Assembly: GCF_947502895.1 (NCBI RefSeq)
Contig: NZ_CANNBM010000002.1
Coordinates: forward strand, 620,001-684,000
DNA from: an uncultured Sulfitobacter sp.
GTDB lineage: Bacteria > Pseudomonadota > Alphaproteobacteria > Rhodobacterales > Rhodobacteraceae
Direction of reading: 5' to 3'
DNA length: 64,000 nucleotides
Shown here: piece by piece, positions 8,422 to 17,132 of the stretch
Numbering within the stretch: the stretch's first letter is position 1
Layout: each line of letters starts with the position of its first letter
Position numbers and translations under genes: made by a program
Notes under the pieces: generated by a model
Told to the model about the DNA's origin: nothing
The model's input: the letters and a program-made list of their open reading frames with translations, nothing else
Database searches by the model: none

Positions 8422-10875
8422 ATGCGCAAACTCCCCTCCACCTTCCAAGACTGGTTCGCCTCCAAAGGCTGGTCCATCCACCCGCACCAGCAAACCATGC
8501 TGGACCGCGCCGATGATCCCTCCTTGCTGCTTATCGCACCAACGGGCGGCGGCAAAACACTCTCGGGGTTCCTGCCCACCCTCATTGACCTGCATTCTGC
8601 GCCGCACGAGGGCATGCACACACTCTATATCTCCCCGCTCAAAGCACTCGCTGCCGACATCAAACGTAACCTGACCACACCCGTCGAGGAGATGGGCCTC
8701 GATATCCGCATTGAAGAACGCACAGGCGACACCACCGCCACCCTGCGCAAACGCCAGCGCGCAGATCCACCGCATATTTTCCTGACCACCCCCGAAAGCC
8801 TCGCTTTGCTCGTCAGTTACGAGGACGCGCCGCGCATGTTCGCTGGGCTCAAGCGTGTGGTCATCGACGAAATCCACGCGCTTGCGGAATCCAAACGCGG
8901 CGACCAGATGATGCTGGCGCTGGCCCGCCTCAACGCGATCTGCCCCGATCTCAAGCGCGTCGGGCTCTCGGCGACGGTCGAGGACCCCGCCGCCATCGCC
9001 CATATTATGGCCCGTCACCCCGACCCATGCGATATCCTGCTGGCCGATCCTGGCCCCGCGCCCGACATCCGGATGCTGCGTACCGAAGAAGCGCCCCCGT
9101 GGTCAGGCGGCGGCGCGGCCTATGCGATCCCCGCCGTGCTGGAGCAAGTCAAACAGCACAATACAACGCTTATTTTCCACAATACCCGCGCGCAGGCCGA
9201 AATATTTTTCCACAACCTCTGGCTCGCCAACGAAGACAGCCTGCCCATCGGCATTCACCACGGCAGCCTTGACCGCACCCAGCGCGCCCGTGTCGAGGGG
9301 GCCATGGTGCGTGGCGAGCTGCGCGCCATCGTCTGCACAGGAAGTCTCGATCTTGGCATCGACTGGGGCGATGTGGACCTTGTGATCCAAATCGGCGCGC
9401 CCAAAAACGTCAAACGCCTCGTCCAGCGCATCGGCCGGGCCAACCACCGCTACAACGCGCCCTCCAAGGCACTGCTTGTCCCCGCCAACCGTTTTGAAGT
9501 GGTCGAGTGTGTCGCAGCCTTGGAGGCCGTCCTTGACGGCGAGTTGGACGGTGATCCACGCGGCGCAGGCCCACGGGACGTCCTGTGCCAACATATCCTG
9601 ATCACCGCTTGTGCAGGCCCTTTCGAGGCCGATGCGCTCTATGGCGAAGTTACCTCCGCTGGCGCCTATAGCACCCTCAGCCGCGCCCAATTCGATGAAT
9701 GTCTCGATTTTTGCGCCACGGGCGGCTACGCACTGCGCCGCTATGACAAATGGCAACGCCTGATCCAGCGCCCCGATGGCCTGTGGCAACTCCGCGATCC
9801 GCGCGCCACGCGCAACATCCGCATGAACATCGGCACCATTCAGGACACCGACACACTCAAAGTCCGCATGAAGCGCAACCGTGGCGGCAAACCACTGGGC
9901 GAAATCGAGGAAGGATTCGCCGCCACCCTCACGCCGGGCGATACATTCCTCATCGGCGGCCAAATCGTGAAATACGAAGGCCTGCGCGAAATGACTGTAG
10001 AAGTCTCGCGCGACAAAGGCAAAAAACCAAAGGTGGCCACATTTATGGGCACCAAATTCGCCACCTCAACCCAATTGTCCGCCCGCGTCCAGCGCATGTT
10101 CAACCAAGACAGCTGGCCCGAACTGCCCCCACACACCGCAGACTGGCTCAGCCTGCAACGCACCCGCAGCCAGCTGCCCCAACCCGGTCGCCTGCTGATC
10201 GAGAGTTTCCCCCACGATGGCCGCGCACAAACCGTCTTTTACGGGTTTGCGGGGCGCAACGGCCAGCAAACGCTTGGCCTGCTGCTCACAAAACGGATGG
10301 AAGAGTTAGGCCTCAGCCCCTTGGGCTTTGTCGCGACAGACTATGCCACCCTGATCTGGAGCCTTGATCCCGTTACCGATGCCGCGCCACTGCTGGACGC
10401 CCACGCGCTGCAAAACGGGATGGAGACATGGCTCGCTGGCAATGCCGTGATGAAACGCACCTTCCGTGCCTCTGCCACCATCGCGGGGCTGATTGAACGG
10501 AACAGCCCCCAAGCGCGTAAATCAGGCCGTCAGGCCACATTTAGTTCCGACATCCTGTATGACACACTTGCCAAATACGACCCCGACCACCTGATGCTGG
10601 ACATCACCCGCGAAGAGGCCCTGCGCGGTCTCGTCGATTTTGGCCGCATCGAGGAAATGCTGGACCGTACCCGCGGCCGCATAGACCACCTGACACTGCC
10701 CCTCGTCACCCCGCTGGCCGCGCCCTTGTTCCTGGAAATGGGCCGCGTCCCCGTCAAAGGCGACGCAGAAGAGCGCCTGCTGGCCGAGGAATCACGCCGC
10801 CTGATGGAGCATTCAGGCCTCGCCCAGATCACCCCGCCCCCCGCAGATAAACCGCGCTGGCGTGTGGGCTTTTGA
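8422..10875 (+). CDS. Ligase-associated DNA damage response DEXH-box helicase (Lhr-like)
   Basis: The 817-residue protein is a superfamily 2 helicase of the Lhr type. Visible motifs are Walker A APTGGGKT (residues 39-46), motif II VVIDEIHAL near residue 150, motif III GLSATV near residue 183, and motif VI QRIGRANHR near residue 337. The size and C-terminal Lhr region match the subgroup that in many bacteria is encoded with an ATP-dependent DNA ligase, an exonuclease and PdeM. Here only PdeM follows (191 bases downstream). Its role in DNA repair is inferred from the family. Confidence 0.88.
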   Translation: MRKLPSTFQDWFASKGWSIHPHQQTMLDRADDPSLLLIAPTGGGKTLSGFLPTLIDLHSAPHEGMHTLYISPLKALAADIKRNLTTPVEEMGLDIRIEERTGDTTATLRKRQRADPPHIFLTTPESLALLVSYEDAPRMFAGLKRVVIDEIHALAESKRGDQMMLALARLNAICPDLKRVGLSATVEDPAAIAHIMARHPDPCDILLADPGPAPDIRMLRTEEAPPWSGGGAAYAIPAVLEQVKQHNTTLIFHNTRAQAEIFFHNLWLANEDSLPIGIHHGSLDRTQRARVEGAMVRGELRAIVCTGSLDLGIDWGDVDLVIQIGAPKNVKRLVQRIGRANHRYNAPSKALLVPANRFEVVECVAALEAVLDGELDGDPRGAGPRDVLCQHILITACAGPFEADALYGEVTSAGAYSTLSRAQFDECLDFCATGGYALRRYDKWQRLIQRPDGLWQLRDPRATRNIRMNIGTIQDTDTLKVRMKRNRGGKPLGEIEEGFAATLTPGDTFLIGGQIVKYEGLREMTVEVSRDKGKKPKVATFMGTKFATSTQLSARVQRMFNQDSWPELPPHTADWLSLQRTRSQLPQPGRLLIESFPHDGRAQTVFYGFAGRNGQQTLGLLLTKRMEELGLSPLGFVATDYATLIWSLDPVTDAAPLLDAHALQNGMETWLAGNAVMKRTFRASATIAGLIERNSPQARKSGRQATFSSDILYDTLAKYDPDHLMLDITREEALRGLVDFGRIEEMLDRTRGRIDHLTLPLVTPLAAPLFLEMGRVPVKGDAEERLLAEESRRLMEHSGLAQITPPPADKPRWRVGF

Positions 10876-10927
10876 CAGTCGGCTTTTCTGTACCTCCCCA
10901 GATCAAAAACCGTCCCTTCAATACACT

Positions 10928-10992
10928 CTATTTTTCTTGGCCCTAAATCCTCCGGGGGAATTTGCCTCTTGAGGCAAAGGGGGCTGGCCCCC
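10928..10992. repeat. Modular palindromic intergenic repeat, copy B
   Basis: The 33-base block at 10928-10960 is identical to copy A. It is followed by a different hairpin, TTTGCCTC-TT-GAGGCAAA (10961-10978), and the same GGGGGCTGGCCCCC palindrome (10979-10992). The central stem has changed in sequence on both sides while pairing and its TT centre are kept. Confidence 0.85.
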
Positions 10993-11065
10993 TGCCCGCT
11001 ATACCTACGGCGTGCCGCATTCCTCCCTCTTGCAGCCACCCCCGATGTGCGACACTGTTTTGCAC

Positions 11066-11728
11066 ATGAATGGATATGAATTCACCTTGTCAGGCGCACC
11101 GCTCAAAGCCTTGGGGTCCGGTGCTCTGTGGTGGCCCGAAGAAAGCCTGCTGGTGGTCAGTGACCTGCATCTGGGCAAATCCGAGCGTATTGCGCGGCGC
11201 GGCGGCACTTCCCTGCCGCCCTATGACACCCGTGACACGCTCAACCGTCTGGCCGCCGATCTGGCCCTGACCCATGCGCGCAATGTGGTCTGTCTGGGCG
11301 ACTGCTTTGATGACCTGCCCGCCGCCGAATCTTTACCAGAGGAAGAGCGCCACTGGATTTTGCGCCTGCAAGCAGGCCGCCGCTGGGTCTGGATCGAAGG
11401 CAACCACGACCCCGGTCCGGTCGAATTTGGCGGCGCGCATCTGGCTGAATTGCCTCTGCCGCCGCTTACCTTTCGCCACATCGCCCAAGACAGCGCCAGC
11501 GGCGAAATATCAGGCCACTATCACCCTAAAGCCACCGTAAACGCGCGCGGCCGGGCCATCACGCGGCCTGCGTTTCTGATCGACACCAACCGCGTCATCC
11601 TACCCGCCTATGGCACCTACACAGGGGGCCTGCGCGCGCAGACACCTATCCTTTCAGACCTCATGCGCGCGGAGGCGATTGCCGTACTCACCGGCCCGAC
11701 CCCCACCGCAGTTCCCATGCCGAGATAA
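11066..11728 (+). CDS. pdeM: PdeM, ligase-associated metallophosphoesterase
   Basis: The product is a calcineurin-like metallophosphoesterase of about 220 residues. Metal-binding motifs are visible in order: SDLHLGKSE (D-x-H), GDCFDD, EGNHDPG (GNHD) and GHYHPK (GHxH). I chose the ATG at 11066 because it begins the usual PdeM N-terminus (MNGYEFTLSG); in-frame starts at 11012 and 11045 would add 18 or 7 residues with no family match. PdeM is the nuclease/phosphodiesterase partner of the Lhr-type helicase upstream, so both probably act in DNA damage response. Confidence 0.88.
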   Translation: MNGYEFTLSGAPLKALGSGALWWPEESLLVVSDLHLGKSERIARRGGTSLPPYDTRDTLNRLAADLALTHARNVVCLGDCFDDLPAAESLPEEERHWILRLQAGRRWVWIEGNHDPGPVEFGGAHLAELPLPPLTFRHIAQDSASGEISGHYHPKATVNARGRAITRPAFLIDTNRVILPAYGTYTGGLRAQTPILSDLMRAEAIAVLTGPTPTAVPMPR

Positions 11729-11731
11729 CCC

Positions 11732-12154
11732 ATGACCCCAGAACAAATACAACGCATCCACCGCAGCTTTGATGCGCAATCCATGATGGCAACACTTGGC
11801 GCGCGGATGGACCACATAGAGGAAGGAATGGTGCGCATCACCGCCCCCATTCTGGAAGGCGCGCGCCAACAGCAGGGTTTTGGCCATGCGGGCCTCACCT
11901 TCTCCATCGGCGACAGTGCCGCTGGCTATGCCGCGCTCACCATGCTGCCGCTGGACAGCGAAGTCGTCACAGCCGAGATCAAAATCAATCTGATGGCGCC
12001 TGCGCGCGGCACATTGCTGATCGCCACGGGCCGCGTCATCAAACCCGGCAAGCGACTGTGCGTGGTCACATCCGAGGTACACGCACAAGCCGCGGACGGC
12101 ACACAAACCCTGATCGCACTTTTGCAAGGCACGATGGTGCCTGTCCCTGTCTGA
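11732..12154 (+). CDS. PaaI-family hotdog thioesterase
   Basis: The 140-residue protein has the hotdog-fold thioesterase pattern of the PaaI family, with the central helix segment QQQGFGHAGLTFSIGDSAAGYAA, where HAG replaces the common HGG, and the strands SEVVTAEIKINLMAPARG. Such enzymes hydrolyse acyl-CoA or aryl-CoA esters; the substrate is unknown here. It follows pdeM by three bases and converges on the LytTR gene. Confidence 0.85.
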   Translation: MTPEQIQRIHRSFDAQSMMATLGARMDHIEEGMVRITAPILEGARQQQGFGHAGLTFSIGDSAAGYAALTMLPLDSEVVTAEIKINLMAPARGTLLIATGRVIKPGKRLCVVTSEVHAQAADGTQTLIALLQGTMVPVPV

Positions 12155-12156
12155 CC

Positions 12157-12900
12157 CTAGAACAGTGCAGCGTCCTGTGCGGCGGCGCGAAAACTGCGGC
12201 TCACCGGAACTTCGCGCGTATCCGACATGACCAACAGATCGCGGCCCTTGTCTCGGCGGTGCGCCTTGACCGCATCCAGCGCCACCCAATGCGAGCGGTG
12301 CACTTGCAATCCGCGCCCCGACAGTTCCGCGATTGCATCGCTCAGGCGCATCAGGATCAAAGCCTCGCCCCGCGTGGTGACAACATTCAAGTAGTGGTCC
12401 TGCGCCTCGATCCGCACCAACGGGCCGCGTACACCGATGGGAACGCGCGCCATAAACGGATCAGGCCGCGCAGGCTCTGCCAGTCCGGTTGCCGCAGGTG
12501 TGCCAATCCCCCAGATAACCAGCTTTACCGCAGCAGTCACAACCGCCACATTTCCCGTAAGCGTGGCCCAGTCAACCACGCCGCCCCAGCTTGGGAACGC
12601 GGCAGAGTTTATAGCGTGTAACACGCCGGACAGACCCAAAACAAACAGCACCCAAATCAGCACTGCCCCCGTTCGGCCAAACCCTTCAGCATAGCGAAAC
12701 GCGATCAGACTCAGCAGAATGCTTACACCGACAACACCGGTCCAATAAGCAAACAATACCGGCGCAGCCACTGCCCCTGATGTCCCGAATGGACCCGCGA
12801 TCCCTGCAACAACGCTCAACGTCAGCCAGACCAAAAGCGGCACGCGGTACCGTTCCATTTCACGAAGCGCGAATTGCATCCGCTGTATCATCCTTGTCAT
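12157..12900 (-). CDS. Membrane-bound LytTR-type DNA-binding regulator
   Basis: The 247-residue protein has four hydrophobic segments in residues 20-130 and a C-terminal LytTR domain (about residues 150-245). Domain features include the strand pair VRIEAQDHYLNVVTTRGE, the serine-rich SDAIAEL helix and QVHRSHWVALDAV, which is the usual LytTR core. There is no receiver domain, so it is not a classic response regulator; the membrane part may sense a signal directly. It is divergent from a DUF2306 membrane protein with 91 bases between start codons, and the two may share regulation. Confidence 0.85.
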   Translation of the reverse strand: MTRMIQRMQFALREMERYRVPLLVWLTLSVVAGIAGPFGTSGAVAAPVLFAYWTGVVGVSILLSLIAFRYAEGFGRTGAVLIWVLFVLGLSGVLHAINSAAFPSWGGVVDWATLTGNVAVVTAAVKLVIWGIGTPAATGLAEPARPDPFMARVPIGVRGPLVRIEAQDHYLNVVTTRGEALILMRLSDAIAELSGRGLQVHRSHWVALDAVKAHRRDKGRDLLVMSDTREVPVSRSFRAAAQDAALF

Positions 12901-12991
12901 TCACGTATCATCTGCGCCGCCTGCGCAGTTGCGCTGGCGGGGGTACGCCCAGATTGCCATGACAAGGCACACCAACACAATGGAGCCTTGC

Positions 12992-13390
12992 ATGACCCTC
13001 ACACCCTTTACCTCAGCCGCCCCGATCATCCAGTTCCACATCCTGCTGGCGCTGGCCGCAATCGCGCTGACCATCGCCATATTGATGTTGCCGAAAGGCA
13101 GCGGCTATCACCGCCTCATGGGCCGCATGTGGGTCGCGACGATGGCAGGGATCGCCCTCAGCAGCTTCTTTATACACGAGCTGCGCATGATCGGCCCGTT
13201 CAGCCCGATCCACCTGCTTTCGCTCTATGTACTTTGGAATCTGGTCAGCGGCATCCGTTCGGCGCGCGCAGGGGATATAGCCCAGCACCAGCGCACCATG
13301 AAAACCATGGCCTTCTCTGCGCTGCTCGTGGCCGGAGCGTTCACTCTCCTCCCCGGCCGCGTAATGCACTCGATTGTCTTAGGCGGTTAA
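12992..13390 (+). CDS. DUF2306-family small membrane protein
   Basis: The 132-residue protein has four predicted membrane segments and matches my memory of DUF2306 proteins, with the conserved H-x-x-x-G-R-x-W pattern visible as HRLMGRMW and a later HQRTMKTMAFSALLVAGAF segment. The ATG at 12992 was chosen because it begins a plausible short N-terminus; earlier in-frame starts at 12980 and 12929 add low-quality sequence. Its function is unknown. The 3' end overlaps the convergent folD stop by 12 bases. Confidence 0.75.
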   Translation: MTLTPFTSAAPIIQFHILLALAAIALTIAILMLPKGSGYHRLMGRMWVATMAGIALSSFFIHELRMIGPFSPIHLLSLYVLWNLVSGIRSARAGDIAQHQRTMKTMAFSALLVAGAFTLLPGRVMHSIVLGG

Positions 13391-14281
13391 GCCTTCAGGC
13401 TCGTCCAGACCGTTTGCGCGACAACAGGCTGTAACGGTATTGGCCAAGAGGCAAGCAATGGTCATGGGGCCCACGCCACCTGGAACAGGCGTAATCGCAC
13501 CGGCAACAGCTGCACAGCTCTCGAAGTGTACATCGCCCACCAGCTTGGTCTTGCCCTCGCCCTTCTCGGGCGCGTCCAGACGGTTAATACCTACGTCAAT
13601 CACCGTAGCACCGGGTTTAATCCAGTCACCGGGCACCATTTCGGGACGGCCTACAGCCGCGACGACAATATCTGCACGCCGCACCACATCCGCCAGATCT
13701 TTTGTCCGGCTATGGGCAATCGTCACAGTCGCACTGTCATTCAGCAACAACTGCGCCATCGGTTTGCCCACAATGTTACTCCGTCCGATCACAACCGCAT
13801 CCATCCCCGAGATGGAACCGTGATGGTCGCGCAACATCATCAAACAGCCCAATGGCGTGCAAGGCACCATGCTTTTCTGCCCCGTTCCCAACAGACCCAC
13901 ATTAGAGATATGGAACCCGTCCACATCCTTGGCAGGCGAGATCGAGTTGATGATCAAATCCTCGTCCAGATGCTTGGGCAATGGCAACTGACACAGAATG
14001 CCGTGGATTTCAGGATCATTGTTCAGATCCTCGATTACCTTCAACAAATCTGCCTCTGACGTATCCACATCCAGCTTATGCTCGACCGATTTCATGCCCA
14101 CTTCGACAGTCATCTTCCCCTTGGAGCGGACATAAACCTGACTTGCAGGGTCTTCCCCCACCAACACCACAGCCAATCCAGGCGTGATCCCGTGATCTGC
14201 TTTCAAACGCGCCACATGGGTGCCGACCTGCGCGCGCACCCGTGCCGCAAATTCCTTACCGTCAATAATCGTCGCAGCCAT
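13379..14281 (-). CDS. folD: FolD bifunctional methylene-THF dehydrogenase/methenyl-THF cyclohydrolase
   Basis: FolD interconverts 5,10-methylene-, methenyl- and 10-formyl-tetrahydrofolate in the cytoplasm. The 300-residue product has YVRSKGKM with the catalytic-type lysine near residue 56, the GILCQLPLPKHL signature, PCTPLGC and the NADP-binding VVIGRSNIVGKPMAQLLL. The start at 14281 (MAATIIDGKEF) matches the family; an in-frame extension to 14335 would run into the intergenic repeat. It lies downstream of fhs on the same strand, giving a one-carbon pair. Confidence 0.96.
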   Translation of the reverse strand: MAATIIDGKEFAARVRAQVGTHVARLKADHGITPGLAVVLVGEDPASQVYVRSKGKMTVEVGMKSVEHKLDVDTSEADLLKVIEDLNNDPEIHGILCQLPLPKHLDEDLIINSISPAKDVDGFHISNVGLLGTGQKSMVPCTPLGCLMMLRDHHGSISGMDAVVIGRSNIVGKPMAQLLLNDSATVTIAHSRTKDLADVVRRADIVVAAVGRPEMVPGDWIKPGATVIDVGINRLDAPEKGEGKTKLVGDVHFESCAAVAGAITPVPGGVGPMTIACLLANTVTACCRANGLDEPEGLTA

Positions 14282-14296
14282 ATGCCCTAGCACCTT

Positions 14297-14320
14297 CTTC
14301 TTTATTTTTCCTGTAAACTC
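14297..14320 (-). repeat. A-rich post-gene motif, copy C
   Basis: On the minus strand this reads GAGTTTACAGGAAAAATAAAG then AAG. It follows a small hairpin GGCC-TTT-GGCC (14323-14333) and a large palindrome (14334-14370). Near-identical motifs occur at 27800-27823 and 34963-34983, always on the minus strand downstream of a minus-strand gene. Confidence 0.7.
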
Positions 14321-14333
14321 ATGGCCAAAGGCC

Positions 14334-14370
14334 AAATCAGGGGGCGGGGTCCACCCCCGCCCCCTGATTT
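14334..14370 (-). terminator. Strong inverted repeat between fhs and folD, possible terminator
   Basis: Arms AAATCAGGGGGCGGG and CCCGCCCCCTGATTT form a 15-base-pair stem with a seven-base loop, 16 bases past the fhs stop. The T tract is short, so termination is likely but may be partial, which would let folD be read from the fhs promoter. Confidence 0.6.
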
Positions 14371-14386
14371 TATCCGCCCGTTCTAA

Positions 14387-16063
14387 TCAGAACAGGCCCT
14401 CAACATCACCGTCTGCATTCAGCTTGATATTCTCTGCCGATGGCACGCGCGGCAGGCCTGGCATGGTCATAATCTCACCGCAGATTACCACGACAAAACC
14501 CGCCCCCGCCGACAGACGCACTTCGCGCACCGGAACAGAGAACCCGACAGGTGCGCCGCGGCGATCAGGATCAGTGGTAAAGCTGTATTGCGTTTTCGCC
14601 ATACAAACGGGCAAGTTGCCATAGCCCTGCGCTTCCCAATCCTTCAACTGGTTGCGGATCTTCTGGTCTGCCAGCACTTCGTCCGCACGGTAGATTTTCT
14701 TGGCAACCGCCTCGATTTTCTGGAACAGCGGCATGTCGTCGGGATAGATCGGCGCAAAATTCGCCTCTCCTGCGTCGGCAATCTCGGCCACACGGGTGGC
14801 AAGGTCTGCCGACCCTTCAGAGCCCAGTTCCCAGTGACGCGACAGGATGGCTTCGGCGCCCTGTGCTGCAACATAATCCTTGATCGCCTGCACTTCGGCA
14901 TCCGTGTCGGTGACAAAGTGGTTGATCGCAACAACCACAGGCACGCCAAAGGATTTCACGTTTTCCACGTGACGGCCAAGGTTGGCACAGCCTTTTTGCA
15001 CCGCATCTACGTTCTCTGTACCAAGATCGGCCTTGGCGACACCACCGTTCATCTTCATTGCACGCACCGTTGCGACAACCACCACAACGCTCGGTGCAAG
15101 ACCCGCTTTGCGGCATTTGATGTTCATGAATTTCTCAGCACCCAGATCGGCACCGAAACCGGCTTCGGTCACCACATAATCGGCCAGCTTCAGCGCCGTT
15201 GTGGTGGCAATGACCGAGTTACAGCCATGCGCGATATTGGCGAACGGGCCGCCATGTACGAACGCAGGATTATTCTCGAGTGTTTGCACGATATTGGGCT
15301 GCATTGCGTCTTTCAGCAGTACAGTCATCGCGCCATCCGCCTTGATATCGCGGCAATAAACGGGCGAGCGGTCGCGGCGGTGCGCCACGATCATGGAGCC
15401 GAGACGCTCTTGCAGATCCTCAAGGTTCTTAGCCAGACACAGGATCGCCATCACTTCGGAGGCCACCGTGATGTCAAAACCCGCCTCACGCGGGAAACCG
15501 TTGGAGACACCGCCCAAAGACGCGGTAATCGTGCGCAGCGCGCGGTCGTTCATGTCGACCACACGGCGCCAGACAACACGGCGCGTGTCGATCTCAAGTG
15601 AATTGCCCCAGTAAATGTGGTTGTCGATCATCGCGCTCAACAGGTTATGGGCGCTCGTGATGGCGTGGAAATCACCCGTAAAATGCAGGTTCATCTCTTC
15701 CATCGGCACAACCTGCGCATAGCCACCACCAGCAGCCCCGCCCTTCATACCAAAGTTCGGCCCAAGCGAGGCTTCGCGGATACACACACAGGCGTTCTTG
15801 CCAATACGGTTCAGACCATCGCCCAGACCCACTGTTGTGGTCGTCTTGCCCTCACCCGCAGGGGTCGGGTTGATCGCAGTAACAAGGATCAGCTTGCCGT
15901 CTTTGCGGTCCTGAACCGAATTGATGAACGTCTGGCTCACCTTTGCTTTGTCATGGCCGTAGGGCAGCAGATCGTCCGAAGAGATGCCCAGCTTGGCACC
16001 AATCTCCTGAATGGGTTTCTTGTTCGCTTCGCGCGCAATTTCAATGTCAGTCTTAAAAGCCAT
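14387..16063 (-). CDS. fhs: Fhs formate-tetrahydrofolate ligase
   Basis: This enzyme makes 10-formyl-THF from formate, ATP and THF. The 558-residue length is standard. Visible features are the ATP site TPAGEGKTTTTVGLGDGL (about residues 66-83), REASLGPNFGMKGGAAGGGYAQV and the KFMNIKCRKAGLAPS segment. I used the ATG at 16063 (MAFKTDIEIA), which has the family N-terminus, rather than the start four codons upstream. With folD it gives formate-driven supply of C1-folates, common in roseobacters that demethylate methylated osmolytes. Confidence 0.97.
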   Translation of the reverse strand: MAFKTDIEIAREANKKPIQEIGAKLGISSDDLLPYGHDKAKVSQTFINSVQDRKDGKLILVTAINPTPAGEGKTTTTVGLGDGLNRIGKNACVCIREASLGPNFGMKGGAAGGGYAQVVPMEEMNLHFTGDFHAITSAHNLLSAMIDNHIYWGNSLEIDTRRVVWRRVVDMNDRALRTITASLGGVSNGFPREAGFDITVASEVMAILCLAKNLEDLQERLGSMIVAHRRDRSPVYCRDIKADGAMTVLLKDAMQPNIVQTLENNPAFVHGGPFANIAHGCNSVIATTTALKLADYVVTEAGFGADLGAEKFMNIKCRKAGLAPSVVVVVATVRAMKMNGGVAKADLGTENVDAVQKGCANLGRHVENVKSFGVPVVVAINHFVTDTDAEVQAIKDYVAAQGAEAILSRHWELGSEGSADLATRVAEIADAGEANFAPIYPDDMPLFQKIEAVAKKIYRADEVLADQKIRNQLKDWEAQGYGNLPVCMAKTQYSFTTDPDRRGAPVGFSVPVREVRLSAGAGFVVVICGEIMTMPGLPRVPSAENIKLNADGDVEGLF

Positions 16064-16324
16064 GGTAATCCCCATTCTGTGCCACTTCGGCAGGTTCTGC
16101 GAAATGCATACAAGGGCATGCTGCTGACACAGGTCTGGATAACGACATTTCCAGCACGCGATGCGGCGTCACGTCGCAGTCGGGTTTCGTTTAAGAAACC
16201 TGAACAGCAGGCGCCACACCTCTTGGTCCATCAACAGACAAGCCTTTACCCCGCTCCATTCTGGTCACAATCGTACTGCTTTTGCGGGCTAAGCAGGTAC
16301 CGAACACCAAGACAGGATAGTTAA

Positions 16325-17128
16325 ATGGGCCTTCGATATATCTCTCTTGCGATTGTGCTGTGCCTCACAGCCACCAGCGGTGCCGTGGCCCAGACAAAGG
16401 ACAGGCTGGACCGGCGCGATAAATTGCTGGGGTTTGAATCAGTCGGCCTGCTGCAAAGCGCCACAGGCAGTTGCACCGCCGCCCTGATCACCCGTGACGT
16501 CATCCTGACTGCAGCACATTGTGTCTACGAACAGGGCGAGGAATTCACCTTTCGGGCCGGATACCGTGACGGCACCGAAATCGCTGCACGCGCCGCCGTC
16601 GATGTCGTGATCGCACCGGGATATACTGCGGCACGCAAAGCAGGCGATCGTCCCTCCGCAATCAAAAACGACGTGGCACTGATCCGCCTCGACAGCCCGA
16701 TGTTCGAGGTCGGCATCAACCCCTACGAGATCACATCACAAGCACGCAAAGGCAGTGCCCTTACCGTCGCCTCATATGGCCGCGGGCGCATGGGCGCGCT
16801 CACGCTGGAGCGGGGGTGTATCCTCCAGAAACGCTATCGTGGCGATGTGGTGGGTCTGGATTGCGATGCGACCTTCGGTTCTTCTGGCGCGCCTGTGTTT
16901 GTGCATGACCAAGGGCGCACGCGCATCTTTGCGGTCGTTGCCGTCCGCGTGAACGGTGACCGTGCCGACGCCGAAACAGGCGCCGTCGAGCTGAGCAAAC
17001 ATGTGCCAGCCCTGATGAACACACTGCGCAACAACCGCGCGGCAGCCCCAGCCATCGGTGGCGCAAAGCGCATAAAGGTCGGGCAGCGCAGCACAAGTGC
17101 TGCCCGTTTTACCAAACCAGGGGGCTGA
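16325..17128 (+). CDS. Secreted trypsin-like serine protease
   Basis: The 267-residue protein has an N-terminal signal peptide ending near SGAVAQ (about residue 22) and a chymotrypsin-fold domain. The catalytic triad is visible: His in TAAHC (near residue 65), Asp in NDVALIRLD (near 116) and Ser in GSSGAPV (near 187), where the usual GDSGGP is altered to GSSGAP. It is likely a periplasmic or secreted protease of the V8/glutamyl-endopeptidase-like type. The substrate is unknown. It is monocistronic and converges on the MOSC gene four bases away. Confidence 0.88.
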   Translation: MGLRYISLAIVLCLTATSGAVAQTKDRLDRRDKLLGFESVGLLQSATGSCTAALITRDVILTAAHCVYEQGEEFTFRAGYRDGTEIAARAAVDVVIAPGYTAARKAGDRPSAIKNDVALIRLDSPMFEVGINPYEITSQARKGSALTVASYGRGRMGALTLERGCILQKRYRGDVVGLDCDATFGSSGAPVFVHDQGRTRIFAVVAVRVNGDRADAETGAVELSKHVPALMNTLRNNRAAAPAIGGAKRIKVGQRSTSAARFTKPGG

Positions 17129-17132
17129 AGCT

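Noticed and set aside
16064..16324. Possible riboswitch upstream of fhs
   Set aside because: Only one short hairpin (16183-16200, GGTTTC/GAAACC) is visible; no known riboswitch core was recognised. The region is probably a divergent promoter.
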